From Anaerolineae bacterium (GTDB taxonomy: Bacteria; Chloroflexota; Anaerolineae; UBA3071), in the NCBI GenBank assembly GCA_029907105.1, contig JARYMM010000029.1, positions 1,047-42,843 of the forward strand: DNA of 41,797 nt, given 5' to 3'. Below the pieces are notes generated by a model. The model did no database searches, was not told the origin of the DNA, and saw only the letters and a list, made by a program, of their open reading frames with translations. Made by a program: the position numbers and the translations under genes. Position 1 is the stretch's first letter. Every line of letters begins with the position of its first letter. Shown here piece by piece: positions 1 through 8,555 of the stretch.

Positions 1-178
1 GGCGGGTTTTTCGTGGTTAACGCAAACCCACCGGCTATGGTAGCCCCGTGATGGCGGCCAGCCTCCCCATGTACGGGCAGTAGGGGCGGGTTTTTCGTGG
101 TTAACGCAAACCCACCGGCTATGGTAGCCCCGTGATGGCGGCCAGCCTCCCCATGTACGGGAAGAAACCCGCCCCTAC
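1..178. repeat. Two direct copies of an 84-bp unit with inverted ends
   Basis: Bases 1-77 recur at 85-161 with an exact offset of 84. The second copy is bounded by GTAGGGGCGGGTTT (80-93) and its reverse complement AAACCCGCCCCTAC (165-178), so one unit looks like a small inverted-repeat element. The first copy is cut by the window edge. Related GGGCGGGT hairpins occur at 26136-26156. The repeat at a contig edge probably explains why assembly stopped here. No gene is seen in 1-210. Confidence 0.8.
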
Positions 179-210
179 ATTCTTCTCCAAGAAAATGGGT
201 TTCTGATCCT

Positions 211-3200
211 TTACCACTCGTGGTCGCGCATGACGGGGAAGAGCCATAGGTGGTAGAAGCGAACCTCCGTGCCGGCACATAACCATCCAATCCCTCCCAT
301 GCCGTCATCAAGCTCAGCTACGTTCTGCACCTCGATAACACCTAGAGCAGGCTGTCCTGAAAACCACTGTAGGACAACGCTGAAGCGCAGCAGGGCGATG
401 CTCCGCGGCGGCACTACCCCCTGCCAGCGCAGCGTGCGGCTGGCCTCATCATAACTCAATGCGCTGCCGCTTCCCGCCCAGGCCGAGCCTTCCACGTAAG
501 CCATACTCTCCGGCAAGGGATCGCTGAAGGTCACCAGTGCCGCCGCCGAGCCGTCGTTGCGCACCTCTATCGTGTAGGTGATCACGTCGCCCACCCGCAC
601 CCAGGGCGCGTGGGCCTGCTTGCGGGAGCCGCTCAGGTCGGGCGCGCTGACCGTGGCCGTGGCCTGCCGGGCCAGCGGCGGATGAATGGCATCGTTGATG
701 ACGGCCGCGGCGGTGATGAGCGTGCCGTCGGCCAGCGGGCGGTCCACCACGACGACAAAGCCGAAGGACGCTTCGCCGCCTGCCGCCACCTCCCCCTGCC
801 AGCGTACCTCGTTCAGCCCTTCCTCAAAGACGGCCCCGCCGCTCGCACTGCCGGGCAGATAGGCCGTCTGCGGCGGCACAGGCAGGACGGCGACCACCGT
901 GCCGGTGACGTTGCCGCTGTTGCGCAGCGTCACCGTGCAGGTCAAGGCCTCGCCGGGCCGCACGAGGGCCGGGGTCAGCGCCACCGCTGAGCTGCTGAAA
1001 TCCACCTGGTTGACCCGCACCGTGGCCGACAGCACCAGCGTCGGGCCCAAAGCGTCGCTGAGGAAGGCGCGGTTGACGACCGTCGTATCTGACGCCAGGT
1101 CTGGCGCCAGTTGCGCCTGGAAGCCGATCTCATGCGGCTTAGCCGGCGGCATCAGGCGCACGGCCAGCCCATCGTGCACATAGGGTTCGTTGTGCGCCAC
1201 CGTCACCCCGCGCGTGCCGTCGGCGTTCTGGATGCCCACCGTGGCCTCGTTCAAGCGCGTGCCCAGCATGGTCAGATATTGCAGCGTGATCACCCCGTCC
1301 GGCGTGAGGATGGCCTGGAAGGTATATGGCCCGCCGGAAGAGTAGCGAGGCACACCCAGGAAGCTGACCACCAGACGATCGCCTTCGGCCAGATAGCGCA
1401 CCTGGCCGCCGCTGCCGGGATTGAGGTCGTCCCAGAAGATGGCGATGAGGTTCCTCGGCTCATTGGGATCGGGCAGCCGGGCGTTGCTCACATCAGAGCT
1501 GGCCGGTCGGCTGAAGCTCAGCCAGCCATTGCTGCTGAGGTAGAACTCTGTGAAGGTTTCCTCGTAGAAGGGGAAGGCAAAGCCCAGGGGGAAAGGCCCG
1601 GCCCATTGGTCGTCGCCCAGGGGCACCGCCGTGCCGCTGGCGCTGATGTCCAGCCAATCGAAGACGGGGCCGCCCGCCATGTCGCTATCGAGCCAGGTAT
1701 AGTTCCCGGCGCTGGCCGGAAGATCGCCCCACCAGCGCACCTGACGGCTGTCGGCATCGTAAATTGCGCCGCCGCTGAGCGTCTCGGGGAGCAAGATCAG
1801 CTCCGGCGGCAGCGGGTCCACCAGGCTGACCTGGGTGGCCGTCAGCAGGCCACGGTTGACCAGGGTGAGCGTGTAGGTGAGCACCTCGCCGGCCACGGCC
1901 CAGGGACGGTCAGCCGCCTTGCCGGAAGGCGAGAGATCCGGCATGACCACAGTGATGACCGCCGAGCGCATCAGCGGCGGCTGCACGCCGTCGGCGATGG
2001 TGGCCGTGTTGGTGATCACGCTGCCAACGGCCAGCTCCGGATGCAGGCGCACGCTGAAGCCCAACGGCCAGACCGCGCCGGCGTCCAGCGTTCCCTGCCA
2101 GGTGACCTCGTTACGCTCGGCGTCGTAGACCGCGCCGCCTGTGGCGCTGCCCTCGACGAAGCTCACCCCGGCCGGCAAGGGGTCGCTCACCGTGACCTGA
2201 GCGGCACCTGCGCCCGTGTTGCTGAGCACAAGGGTGTAGGTCAGCACGCTGCCCGGCGGGGCGATGGCCGCGCTCACCCGCTTCTGCGAAGCGCTGAGGT
2301 TGGCGGCCCGCACCATCGCCGTGGCGGCGCGGGTAACCAGCAGCCCATCGGCGGTGATGACCGCCTCGTTGCGGATGGGCGTGTTGTCGGGCACGTCGCC
2401 GGCCACCTGGACCTGGAAGGTGACCACGTGCTCACCCAGGTGCGCTTCCTGCGGCGGCGTGATGCGCACGGCCAGCCCATCGTGGACGTAGCTCTGGTTG
2501 TAGGCGATCTGTAGCCCCTGGCTGGCATCGGCGTTCTGGATGCCCACCGTGGCCTCGTTCAGCCGCGTGCCCAGCATGGTCAGGTACTGCAAGGTGATCA
2601 CCCCGTCCGGCGTGAGGAGGGCCTGGAAGGTGTACGGCCCGCCGGAGGAATAGCGCGGCACGCCCAGGAAGCTGACCACCAGGCGATCGCTCTCCGCCAG
2701 ATAGCGCACCTGGCCGCCGCTGCCGGGATTGAGGTCATCCCAGAAGATGGCCACCAGGTTGCGCGGCGCGCCCGTGTTGGGCAGCGGGTCGTTACTGCTC
2801 TCCGAACTGCTGGGCAGACTGAAGCTCAGCCAGCCGTTGCTGCTGAGGTAGAACTCCGTGAAGGTCTGGCCGTAGAAGGGGAAGGCGAAGCCGACGGGGA
2901 AGGGGCCCCTCCACTGGTCATCGCCGAGCGCTACCGCCGTGCCGCTGGCGCTGATGTCGGCCCAGGCAAAGGTCGGGCCGCCCGGCATATCGCTATCGGT
3001 CCAGGCGTAGTTCGGCTGGCCGGGCGCGGCCGCCGGAAGCGAGCCGCTCCACTCGATGCGCCGTTCGGCACCGTTGTACCACGCGCCGCCGGTGATGCTG
3101 CCCTCCACAAACTCCACCTGTGGCGGCAGTGGATCGAGCAGGCTGACGGCCGGCGCAGCCGCCGTGCTGCTGTTGCGCAGCGCCACACGGCAGGTCAACA

Positions 3201-6200
3201 GCCCGCCGGGGGCGACGTTGACCGGCTCCACCGTCTTCTCGCTGCGGGCCAGGTTCGGCGCCTCCACCTCGGCAACAGCGGAGGCTTCAATAGGCGGCAC
3301 ATCGGGCAGCTCCAGCCGGGCGCGGTTCTCGATGACCGTCCCGCCCGGCAGACCTTCGGCGACGGTGGCGGCGAAGGTGAGGATGACCTCGCCGCCGGGC
3401 GGCAGCGCTCCCTGCCAGCGGACGGCGTTGGTCGCCGGGTCGTAGGTCGCGCCGCCGGTGGCGCTGCCCTCCACGTAGGCCATCTCGGCGGGCAGCGGGT
3501 CCACCAGCGCTGCCTGGCAGGCGACGCCCAAGGGGTTGCGCAGCGTCAGCGTGACGCTCAGCACGCCCCCTGGTGCCACGGTGGCCGGCTGCATGCGCTT
3601 TTCCAGCGTCGGCGAGGCCAGCCAGGCGATGGCCTGGGCCAGCGTCTGTGCCCGCATGGCCCCCGGCCCGCTCCCTTCCAGGCCAAAGGCCAGGTAGAGC
3701 AGCCGATAGCCACGGTCTTCGATGCGCAGCGCCGCCACCCGGCCGGCCAGATCATACATGGCGATGGGCAGCGCACGGGCGTCCGCGGCGCGCACGAGGT
3801 CGGGGGCGTCCAGGAGCTTGTAGGCGTCGGCGGCGGCGAAGCCCAGCTCCACCCCCGCCAGGACATCGCCGGCCAGGCCATGCACGCCCTGGCTGAAGGC
3901 ATCGTCCTGCACATAACCGGCGTGCAGCAGGCTGGCGTAGTACTCCTTGCCGCCGTCCCAGTAACCGATGTCCTGTCCTATCAGAAGCAGCCGCCCGCCG
4001 CCCAGCAGATAGCCGCGCAGCGCATCCACGGCCGCCGTGTCCTCGCGCAGCCCGTCAATGTAGCCCGGAGAACTCCAGGGGTGAACCCAGATCACCACAT
4101 CGTAGGCGGCCAGCTCCGCCGCCGTGGGCACCAGGGCCACGTCGGTGATGCGCCGTGTGTCGTGGAGATAGCCCGCCCGGCGGAGCGCGTCGCGGTAGTA
4201 CAGGGTGATGTCATCCTCCACCCAACCGTCGGCATCGAGCAGCAGCAGACGGGGTGCTGGGGCCAGCCAGAAGTCCTGCGCCGTCACTTGGTCAGCAACC
4301 ACGTTGACCGTGGCCCGCGCCAGGCGGTGTCCGGCGCTGCTGGCCACCAGGGTGTAGTTTCCCGACGGCAGAGCCAGGCTGTAGAACCCGTCATCACCGG
4401 CAGTCGTCTCGGCCGGCGTGCCTTCGGCCCGTATCGTCACCGCACCCAACGGGCCATCGCCCAGCTCCAGGACATGGCCGCTGACGGTGCCGGTGGGCAA
4501 AGGCTGCAGCCGGAAATCGCGCAGCGCGCCATAGCCCTTGACCACCTCCACGCCGTCATGCGTCTGCGGCGCGTAGCCGAAGGCGACCGCCGATACCCGG
4601 TAGCGCCCGGCGGGCACGGCCACGGCGTAGGCCCCCCGTGCATCGCTGGCCGTGCGGAAGCTATGCCCCGAGCCTGTCGAGGGGGCGTGGCCGGGGTTCC
4701 CGCTGACGCCTTCCACCTGTGCACTGGCCAGCGGCAGCCCCGTGTCAGCAACGATCACCTGTCCGGCCAGCCGGCCGGCGCCCAGGGCCCAGGAGACGGC
4801 AGCATAGGCATCGAGCCGACCCGCGCCATAGCCATTGTCCGGCCCCGGCTGGCCCAGATCGTAGGCCGTGCCCGTCATGAAGGTTTCCAGGTCGTCCACA
4901 GTCAGCGCGGGGTTGGCCGCCAGGAGCAAGGCCGCCGTGCCCGCGGCGTGCGGCGCGGCCATGGAGGTACCATCCCAGGCCTCGTACTCGCCATTGGGGA
5001 GACTGGAGAGCACGGCCACGCCCGGCGCGGCGATGTCCGGCTTGATCTCGCCCCAATAGGAGGGACCGCGACTGGACCACTCGGCCAGCAGTTCGTTGGC
5101 ATCTATGGCCCCTGCGCAGAAGCTATGGGGGTAGCCGGCCGGCGTGCCCACTGCGCCTTCGCCCAACTCGCCCTTGTTGCCGCCGGAAAAGACGGGCAAG
5201 ATACCAGCCGCCCGCAGGGCGGCCACGTCGTCCCAGAAGGTAGGATCGGCGATGTTGCTGGCCCCCCAGGAGCTGTTGAGGACATCAGGGGCTTTGGAAG
5301 GGTCGGGGGCTGCGCCGCGGCGATCGGTGGGAGCCAGGATCCACTGAAACCCCTGGTGCAGCATGCTGTCGGTGGTGCGGCCGCGGTCGTCGAAGACCTT
5401 GACCGCCATCCAGCGCGCCCCCGGCGCGACACCGATGTGCTGCACAGCAGCCTGTGGGTTGTGGCCGACCAGGATGCCCATGGTGTGCGTGCCGTGGCCC
5501 AGGCCGTCATCGGGGGCCGCAGGATAGGTGCCCGTGACGTCGTACCAGTTGTAGTCGTGCGCCCCCTGGGGACCGCCGCGATAGGCCGGACGCAAGGCGG
5601 GATGCTCCCAGTCCACGCCGGAATCCATGTTGGCCACCACCACGCCCCGGCCGGTGATGCCCAATTCGTTCCAGACGCGGTCGGCGCCGATGAGGCGCAG
5701 GTTCCAGGCCACGGTGGCGGAAGGCACCACCGCCGAGGTGGGGAGCGGTTCGGGCAGCCAGTGTTCGTGGTCGGCGCGGATGCGCTCGACCTCCGGCTGC
5801 GCGGCCAGCGCCTTCAGCGCCTCAACGTCGCCGGTGACGACGATGGCATTGGTGATCCACAGGGGCTGCGCGGCCTGCACGTGGCCGGCGGCCTGCAATT
5901 CGTCCAGCAGGAGGCGTAGCTCCCGCTGGCTGCGCCCGGCGGTGGCTTGCAAGGCGTCCACCACCGCCTGGCGGCGGGCCAGCTTCTCCGGCACCCGAAG
6001 GGCTGGGCCCAGGTCGGCTTTTTCCCGCAGATGGACGATAAAGGTGGCCTGGCCTTTGGCCGCCAGCGTCTTGAGGAGTTGCGGCTCGACGATGGTTCGC
6101 GGCTGTGGCGGTGCGGCAGCGCTGGGGGCGGGCAGTGAGGCAGCGAGGACGAGGCCCAGCAGGAATAAGACAATGAGCGAAAACCAAACGGACGAACGGT

Positions 6201-6210
6201 TGCGACCCAT
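211..6210 (-). CDS. Secreted subtilisin-like serine protease with CarboxypepD-reg and DUF11-type repeats (1999 aa)
   Basis: Extracellular S8-family endopeptidase. The start at 6210 is chosen because AAGGAGGTGGGTC precedes this ATG and a signal peptide (hydrophobic residues 9-30, then APSAAAPP) follows; an in-frame upstream extension lacks these. Residues about 40-150 look like an I9 propeptide. The catalytic triad is visible: Asp196 (MDSG), His239 (GHGTH), Ser416 (GTSMAAP), with oxyanion Asn345 (SGGN). Next come two carboxypeptidase-regulatory-like beta domains (about 480-650), a region resembling a class I amidotransferase-like fold (about 660-870), and then many DUF11-type repeats (SDPLP...YVEGSATGGA) interleaved with two copies of a beta module (GFAFPFYG...FYLSSNGWLSFS). 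No LPXTG or membrane anchor is visible. The C-terminus LWLFPVMRD resembles a YLPLVLR-like tail that I recall from Chloroflexi secreted proteins. It stands alone, with a hairpin-rich intergenic region upstream. Confidence 0.93.
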   Translation of the reverse strand: MGRNRSSVWFSLIVLFLLGLVLAASLPAPSAAAPPQPRTIVEPQLLKTLAAKGQATFIVHLREKADLGPALRVPEKLARRQAVVDALQATAGRSQRELRLLLDELQAAGHVQAAQPLWITNAIVVTGDVEALKALAAQPEVERIRADHEHWLPEPLPTSAVVPSATVAWNLRLIGADRVWNELGITGRGVVVANMDSGVDWEHPALRPAYRGGPQGAHDYNWYDVTGTYPAAPDDGLGHGTHTMGILVGHNPQAAVQHIGVAPGARWMAVKVFDDRGRTTDSMLHQGFQWILAPTDRRGAAPDPSKAPDVLNSSWGASNIADPTFWDDVAALRAAGILPVFSGGNKGELGEGAVGTPAGYPHSFCAGAIDANELLAEWSSRGPSYWGEIKPDIAAPGVAVLSSLPNGEYEAWDGTSMAAPHAAGTAALLLAANPALTVDDLETFMTGTAYDLGQPGPDNGYGAGRLDAYAAVSWALGAGRLAGQVIVADTGLPLASAQVEGVSGNPGHAPSTGSGHSFRTASDARGAYAVAVPAGRYRVSAVAFGYAPQTHDGVEVVKGYGALRDFRLQPLPTGTVSGHVLELGDGPLGAVTIRAEGTPAETTAGDDGFYSLALPSGNYTLVASSAGHRLARATVNVVADQVTAQDFWLAPAPRLLLLDADGWVEDDITLYYRDALRRAGYLHDTRRITDVALVPTAAELAAYDVVIWVHPWSSPGYIDGLREDTAAVDALRGYLLGGGRLLLIGQDIGYWDGGKEYYASLLHAGYVQDDAFSQGVHGLAGDVLAGVELGFAAADAYKLLDAPDLVRAADARALPIAMYDLAGRVAALRIEDRGYRLLYLAFGLEGSGPGAMRAQTLAQAIAWLASPTLEKRMQPATVAPGGVLSVTLTLRNPLGVACQAALVDPLPAEMAYVEGSATGGATYDPATNAVRWQGALPPGGEVILTFAATVAEGLPGGTVIENRARLELPDVPPIEASAVAEVEAPNLARSEKTVEPVNVAPGGLLTCRVALRNSSTAAAPAVSLLDPLPPQVEFVEGSITGGAWYNGAERRIEWSGSLPAAAPGQPNYAWTDSDMPGGPTFAWADISASGTAVALGDDQWRGPFPVGFAFPFYGQTFTEFYLSSNGWLSFSLPSSSESSNDPLPNTGAPRNLVAIFWDDLNPGSGGQVRYLAESDRLVVSFLGVPRYSSGGPYTFQALLTPDGVITLQYLTMLGTRLNEATVGIQNADASQGLQIAYNQSYVHDGLAVRITPPQEAHLGEHVVTFQVQVAGDVPDNTPIRNEAVITADGLLVTRAATAMVRAANLSASQKRVSAAIAPPGSVLTYTLVLSNTGAGAAQVTVSDPLPAGVSFVEGSATGGAVYDAERNEVTWQGTLDAGAVWPLGFSVRLHPELAVGSVITNTATIADGVQPPLMRSAVITVVMPDLSPSGKAADRPWAVAGEVLTYTLTLVNRGLLTATQVSLVDPLPPELILLPETLSGGAIYDADSRQVRWWGDLPASAGNYTWLDSDMAGGPVFDWLDISASGTAVPLGDDQWAGPFPLGFAFPFYEETFTEFYLSSNGWLSFSRPASSDVSNARLPDPNEPRNLIAIFWDDLNPGSGGQVRYLAEGDRLVVSFLGVPRYSSGGPYTFQAILTPDGVITLQYLTMLGTRLNEATVGIQNADGTRGVTVAHNEPYVHDGLAVRLMPPAKPHEIGFQAQLAPDLASDTTVVNRAFLSDALGPTLVLSATVRVNQVDFSSSAVALTPALVRPGEALTCTVTLRNSGNVTGTVVAVLPVPPQTAYLPGSASGGAVFEEGLNEVRWQGEVAAGGEASFGFVVVVDRPLADGTLITAAAVINDAIHPPLARQATATVSAPDLSGSRKQAHAPWVRVGDVITYTIEVRNDGSAAALVTFSDPLPESMAYVEGSAWAGSGSALSYDEASRTLRWQGVVPPRSIALLRFSVVLQWFSGQPALGVIEVQNVAELDDGMGGIGWLCAGTEVRFYHLWLFPVMRDHEW
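1156..1705 (-). repeat. Internal coding repeat, copy B (offset 1308 bp)
   Basis: Near-identical at nucleotide level to 2464-3013, with a constant offset of 1308 bp (436 codons) and no indels. It encodes the FYLSSNGWLSFS beta module of the protease. The high identity suggests recent duplication or gene conversion within the gene. Confidence 0.85.
2464..3013 (-). repeat. Internal coding repeat, copy A (offset 1308 bp)
   Basis: Partner of 1156-1705. It encodes the same beta module earlier in the protease polypeptide, between DUF11-type repeats. Confidence 0.85.
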
Positions 6211-6655
6211 GACCCACCTCCTTGGCAAAACCCAAACTTCAAATCGAGCCCGGTTCGCCCATCCCCAATCGCCGCTCCGGGCGGTCGCGTCCACCGCCAA
6301 AGCGCTGGGCTTGGCTGTCCGGTGGCGCTGCAACGGCCTCCTCTCGCTCTTGCCGGATCGTCAGATCCGGCGGGGGCGATAGCGGGATCTGACGATCCCT
6401 CTGGAGCAAATGAGGCAACGACGCGAAGGCGAGGCTCATTTGACCCAATCGTCAGATCCCCGCTTGTCGCCCGGATCTGACGATCCTGGCGGAGCGACTT
6501 TCTGCTGAGTATGTCACACCAGCGACGACCACGCTCTAAGCAACTTACCAACCGGACATTGGCGTTTTTGCTCGTAGTGACGGCTTTAGCCGTTTGGAAT
6601 GGAGGGGCGCCCCTTTTGTGGCGGGGAAAAGTCGAAAGAACTTATGGTGATCTGC
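6211..6655. other. Intergenic region, hairpin-rich, no gene
   Basis: No convincing gene is seen in these 445 bases. They contain the nested palindromes described at 6354-6489 and a short perfect hairpin ACGGCT-TT-AGCCGT at 6580-6593, of a kind I recall as a common intergenic motif in Chloroflexi. The region must carry the promoter of the protease gene, but I see no confident -35/-10 pair. Confidence 0.6.
6354..6489. repeat. Nested palindromic repeat cluster (GATCGTCAGATCC units)
   Basis: Four copies of a 13-14 bp motif alternate in orientation: GGATCGTCAGATCC at 6355-6368, GGATCTGACGATCC at about 6385-6398, ATCGTCAGATCC at 6448-6459, and GGATCTGACGATCC at 6473-6486. They form two adjacent hairpins. 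Between them CAAATGAG (6407-6414) faces CTCATTTG (6435-6442), giving a third stem, and the outer copies could also pair. Function unknown; an exported terminator or REP-like element are possibilities. Confidence 0.8.
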
Positions 6656-7006
6656 TTAGCAGGTCAGGTGCAATGCGGCGGCCACGCGGCGGGTCTGCCG
6701 CAGCCGGTTATAGGTCTGGCAGGCTTCTGCAGTGCGCTCGACGATGAGTTCGATGCCCGCGGCCTCGATCTGCTGGCGCGTGTACGCCGGCACCTCCATG
6801 CGCCCGACGCTGCCGCTGCCCACCACCAACACCTCCGGCGCAGCCTCGAAGACCGCCTTCAGGTCATCGGGCCAGAGGGTGTGCCCCTCCTGCCGCCACC
6901 AGCCGGCCACCACTCGCTCGGGCAGGATGATCACATCTTTGCTGTGCGTCTGGCCATCCACCCGGATGGAGCCGAAGCGATAGCTCTCGATCTTCGGTGT
7001 ATTCAT
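6656..7006 (-). CDS. Mth938-like (DUF498/NDUFAF3-type) domain protein
   Basis: 116-aa protein of the Mth938-like fold family, whose members are small alpha/beta proteins of unknown bacterial function (the eukaryotic relative NDUFAF3 assists complex I assembly). Recognisable features are the N-terminal IESYRFGSIRVDG strand pair, VIILPERV, and the central VVGSGSVGRMEV glycine-rich segment followed by helices with ELIVERT. An AGAGGG sequence lies just upstream of the ATG. It is last in the leftward operon, 84 bp after the DUF3786 gene, with a GGTTGGA low-complexity run between. Family assignment is firm; the role is unknown. Confidence 0.8.
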   Translation of the reverse strand: MNTPKIESYRFGSIRVDGQTHSKDVIILPERVVAGWWRQEGHTLWPDDLKAVFEAAPEVLVVGSGSVGRMEVPAYTRQQIEAAGIELIVERTAEACQTYNRLRQTRRVAAALHLTC

Positions 7007-7017
7007 CGCGCCCTCTG

Positions 7018-7056
7018 GAAGCTGGAGGTTGGAAGTTGGAGGTTGGAGGTTGGATA
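7018..7056. repeat. Short GGTTGGA-type tandem repeats
   Basis: Degenerate copies of GGAGGTTGGA / GGAAGTTGGA lie between the DUF3786 and Mth938-like genes. Probably a small slippage-prone microsatellite. No coding role seen. Confidence 0.7.
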
Positions 7057-7090
7057 CCCCCTCCTTTCCCTCGTTTCCATCCCCTTTGCA

Positions 7091-7729
7091 TCATGCCCGT
7101 TTTTCGCTTTCTGCGGCCTTCAGCAATCGCCCCACCAGCCAGCGACCCAGCGTGGCCAGCAGGTCCGTGGCCAGGTAGCGGCTGCACGATTCGTCGAAGA
7201 GGATGCGCGCCGCGGCCGGCACCTCCTCGTCGCCCGCCCACAGCACGGCGGCCAGCCAGACATGCGGCAAGGCCCGGAAGCCGTAGGCGGCGTCGCCCAT
7301 AGGCTCGCGCCGCCCGCCAAGCCGCTGCGCGGCGCGGCGGAAAGCGTCCAGGTCATCCCCGAAGCGCTGGGCCAGGCGATCGGGGGCATAGCCCTGAAAG
7401 GCCCGATGATAAAAGCCGCCGTCGGGCAGCTCGCGGAAGGAGAGCCAACTGCCCGTGGGCGGCGTGCCGTCGGCGTTGCGCAGGTAGGTCAGGAGCAGCA
7501 CCTGCACGTCCGGGCGCGCCTGGCGGCCATCTTCCACGCGGCGCACGCTCACCTGCGGCCAGGCAATGGCGTATTCCTCCCCCAGCAGAGGGAGGCGGAG
7601 CTCATCCCCATGCCATTCAGCCCCGGCCCGCACGGCCAGCAGCCGCCCATCCATCCCCCGCAGCGCCTCCTGCAGCCGGGCAATGGTGGGTTGTAGCAGG
7701 TCTTGCCGATTCTTCAACATGTCCATCAT
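7091..7729 (-). CDS. DUF3786 domain protein
   Basis: 212-aa protein resembling the DUF3786 family of anaerobic bacteria and archaea, whose function is not established. Recognisable are the LLTYLRNADGTPPTGSW segment followed by SFRELPDGGFYHRAFQGY, then FPxxVWLAAVLWxGDEE-like (here LPHVWLAAVLWAGDEEVPA) and a C-terminal DESCSRYLATDLLATLGRWLVGRLL helix pair. The start ATG overlaps the TGA of the upstream USP gene (ATGA), implying translational coupling. A second ATG follows immediately and could be used instead. Confidence 0.8.
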   Translation of the reverse strand: MMDMLKNRQDLLQPTIARLQEALRGMDGRLLAVRAGAEWHGDELRLPLLGEEYAIAWPQVSVRRVEDGRQARPDVQVLLLTYLRNADGTPPTGSWLSFRELPDGGFYHRAFQGYAPDRLAQRFGDDLDAFRRAAQRLGGRREPMGDAAYGFRALPHVWLAAVLWAGDEEVPAAARILFDESCSRYLATDLLATLGRWLVGRLLKAAESEKRA

Positions 7730-8538
7730 GGCACCACCAGCACCGGGCTTTGGACGGCCAACAAGATGTCTGCCGTCAGGTTGTCCACCAGGCGGGCGTT
7801 CAAACCGGGGGTGACGTGCGCCCCGGTCACCAGCAGGTCATAGCGCCCCTCCTGCATCTCGGCGACGATCTCGTCCAGCACCAACCCGTGACGGGCCACG
7901 GCACGGGCGGCCAGCCCCTCCTCGCCCAGCAGGTCCAGCATCTGGCCCAGGTGAACCCCCTCCCGCGAGCGGCGCTCGATCAGCTCTCTGGCCGAGGCCT
8001 CCAGGTCCTCGGGAACGGCACTTTCGGTCAGCGGCACCTGGGACATCACGTGCAGCAGGGTCACCGAGGCTTCCAGGGCCCGCGCCAGGCGGCTGGCGAA
8101 GCGGATGGTGCGCTCGCTCGGCGGCCCGGCCGAGGTGCAGACCAGGAAGCGCTGGAGGTCACCGGCGCGGCCTTTGACTACCAGGACGGGGGCAGGGACA
8201 CGCTCGACGACCTGGAGCGCGACCGAGCCCAACAGCAACCGCCTCACCCCCCGTCGCCCCCGGCTGCCGATGACCACCAGGTCGTATGGAGCGGTTCGAG
8301 CCTGTCGAACCACCTCCTCGGCCAGCCGGCCGCTCCGCCAGTGGATGGCCACCGCTATGCCGGCCGCGTCCAGGTCGGCCGCAAGCGTCTGCACCCCAAG
8401 ACGCACCTCTTTTTCCCGCTCGCCAGTGCTCACGGCCAGGATGTCCACCGCGCTGGCGGCCTTCCGCGCCACGTGCCCTCCCAGCTCCAGGGCCTGGGCG
8501 GCATGCGAAGAGCCATCGGTGCAGAGCAGCATCCTCAT
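7726..8538 (-). CDS. Tandem universal stress protein (two USP domains)
   Basis: 270-aa cytoplasmic protein with two USP domains. Domain 1 (residues about 1-135) starts MRMLLCTDGSSHAAQ and has the nucleotide-binding G-x2-G-x9-G(S) pattern (GSRGRRGVRRLLLGS). Domain 2 (about 145-270) begins RFLVCTSAGPP and ends with ADILLAVQSPVLVVP; its nucleotide loop is degenerate. The start at 8538 is supported by GGAG about 11 bases upstream and by the family start. An uninterrupted reading frame runs upstream from here into the transporter gene only because of the frameshift there. Such USPs often sit next to membrane transporters and may modulate them. Confidence 0.88.
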   Translation of the reverse strand: MRMLLCTDGSSHAAQALELGGHVARKAASAVDILAVSTGEREKEVRLGVQTLAADLDAAGIAVAIHWRSGRLAEEVVRQARTAPYDLVVIGSRGRRGVRRLLLGSVALQVVERVPAPVLVVKGRAGDLQRFLVCTSAGPPSERTIRFASRLARALEASVTLLHVMSQVPLTESAVPEDLEASARELIERRSREGVHLGQMLDLLGEEGLAARAVARHGLVLDEIVAEMQEGRYDLLVTGAHVTPGLNARLVDNLTADILLAVQSPVLVVP

Positions 8539-8555
8539 CGCTTTCCGTCTCCCAG

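Noticed and set aside
1..161. CRISPR array
   Set aside because: Only two long direct copies and no spacers of regular length; inverted ends suggest an intergenic element.
3880..5919. Long open frame on the + strand opposite the protease
   Set aside because: No known motifs and no ribosome-binding site; the protease on the other strand has clear catalytic motifs. A by-product of high GC.
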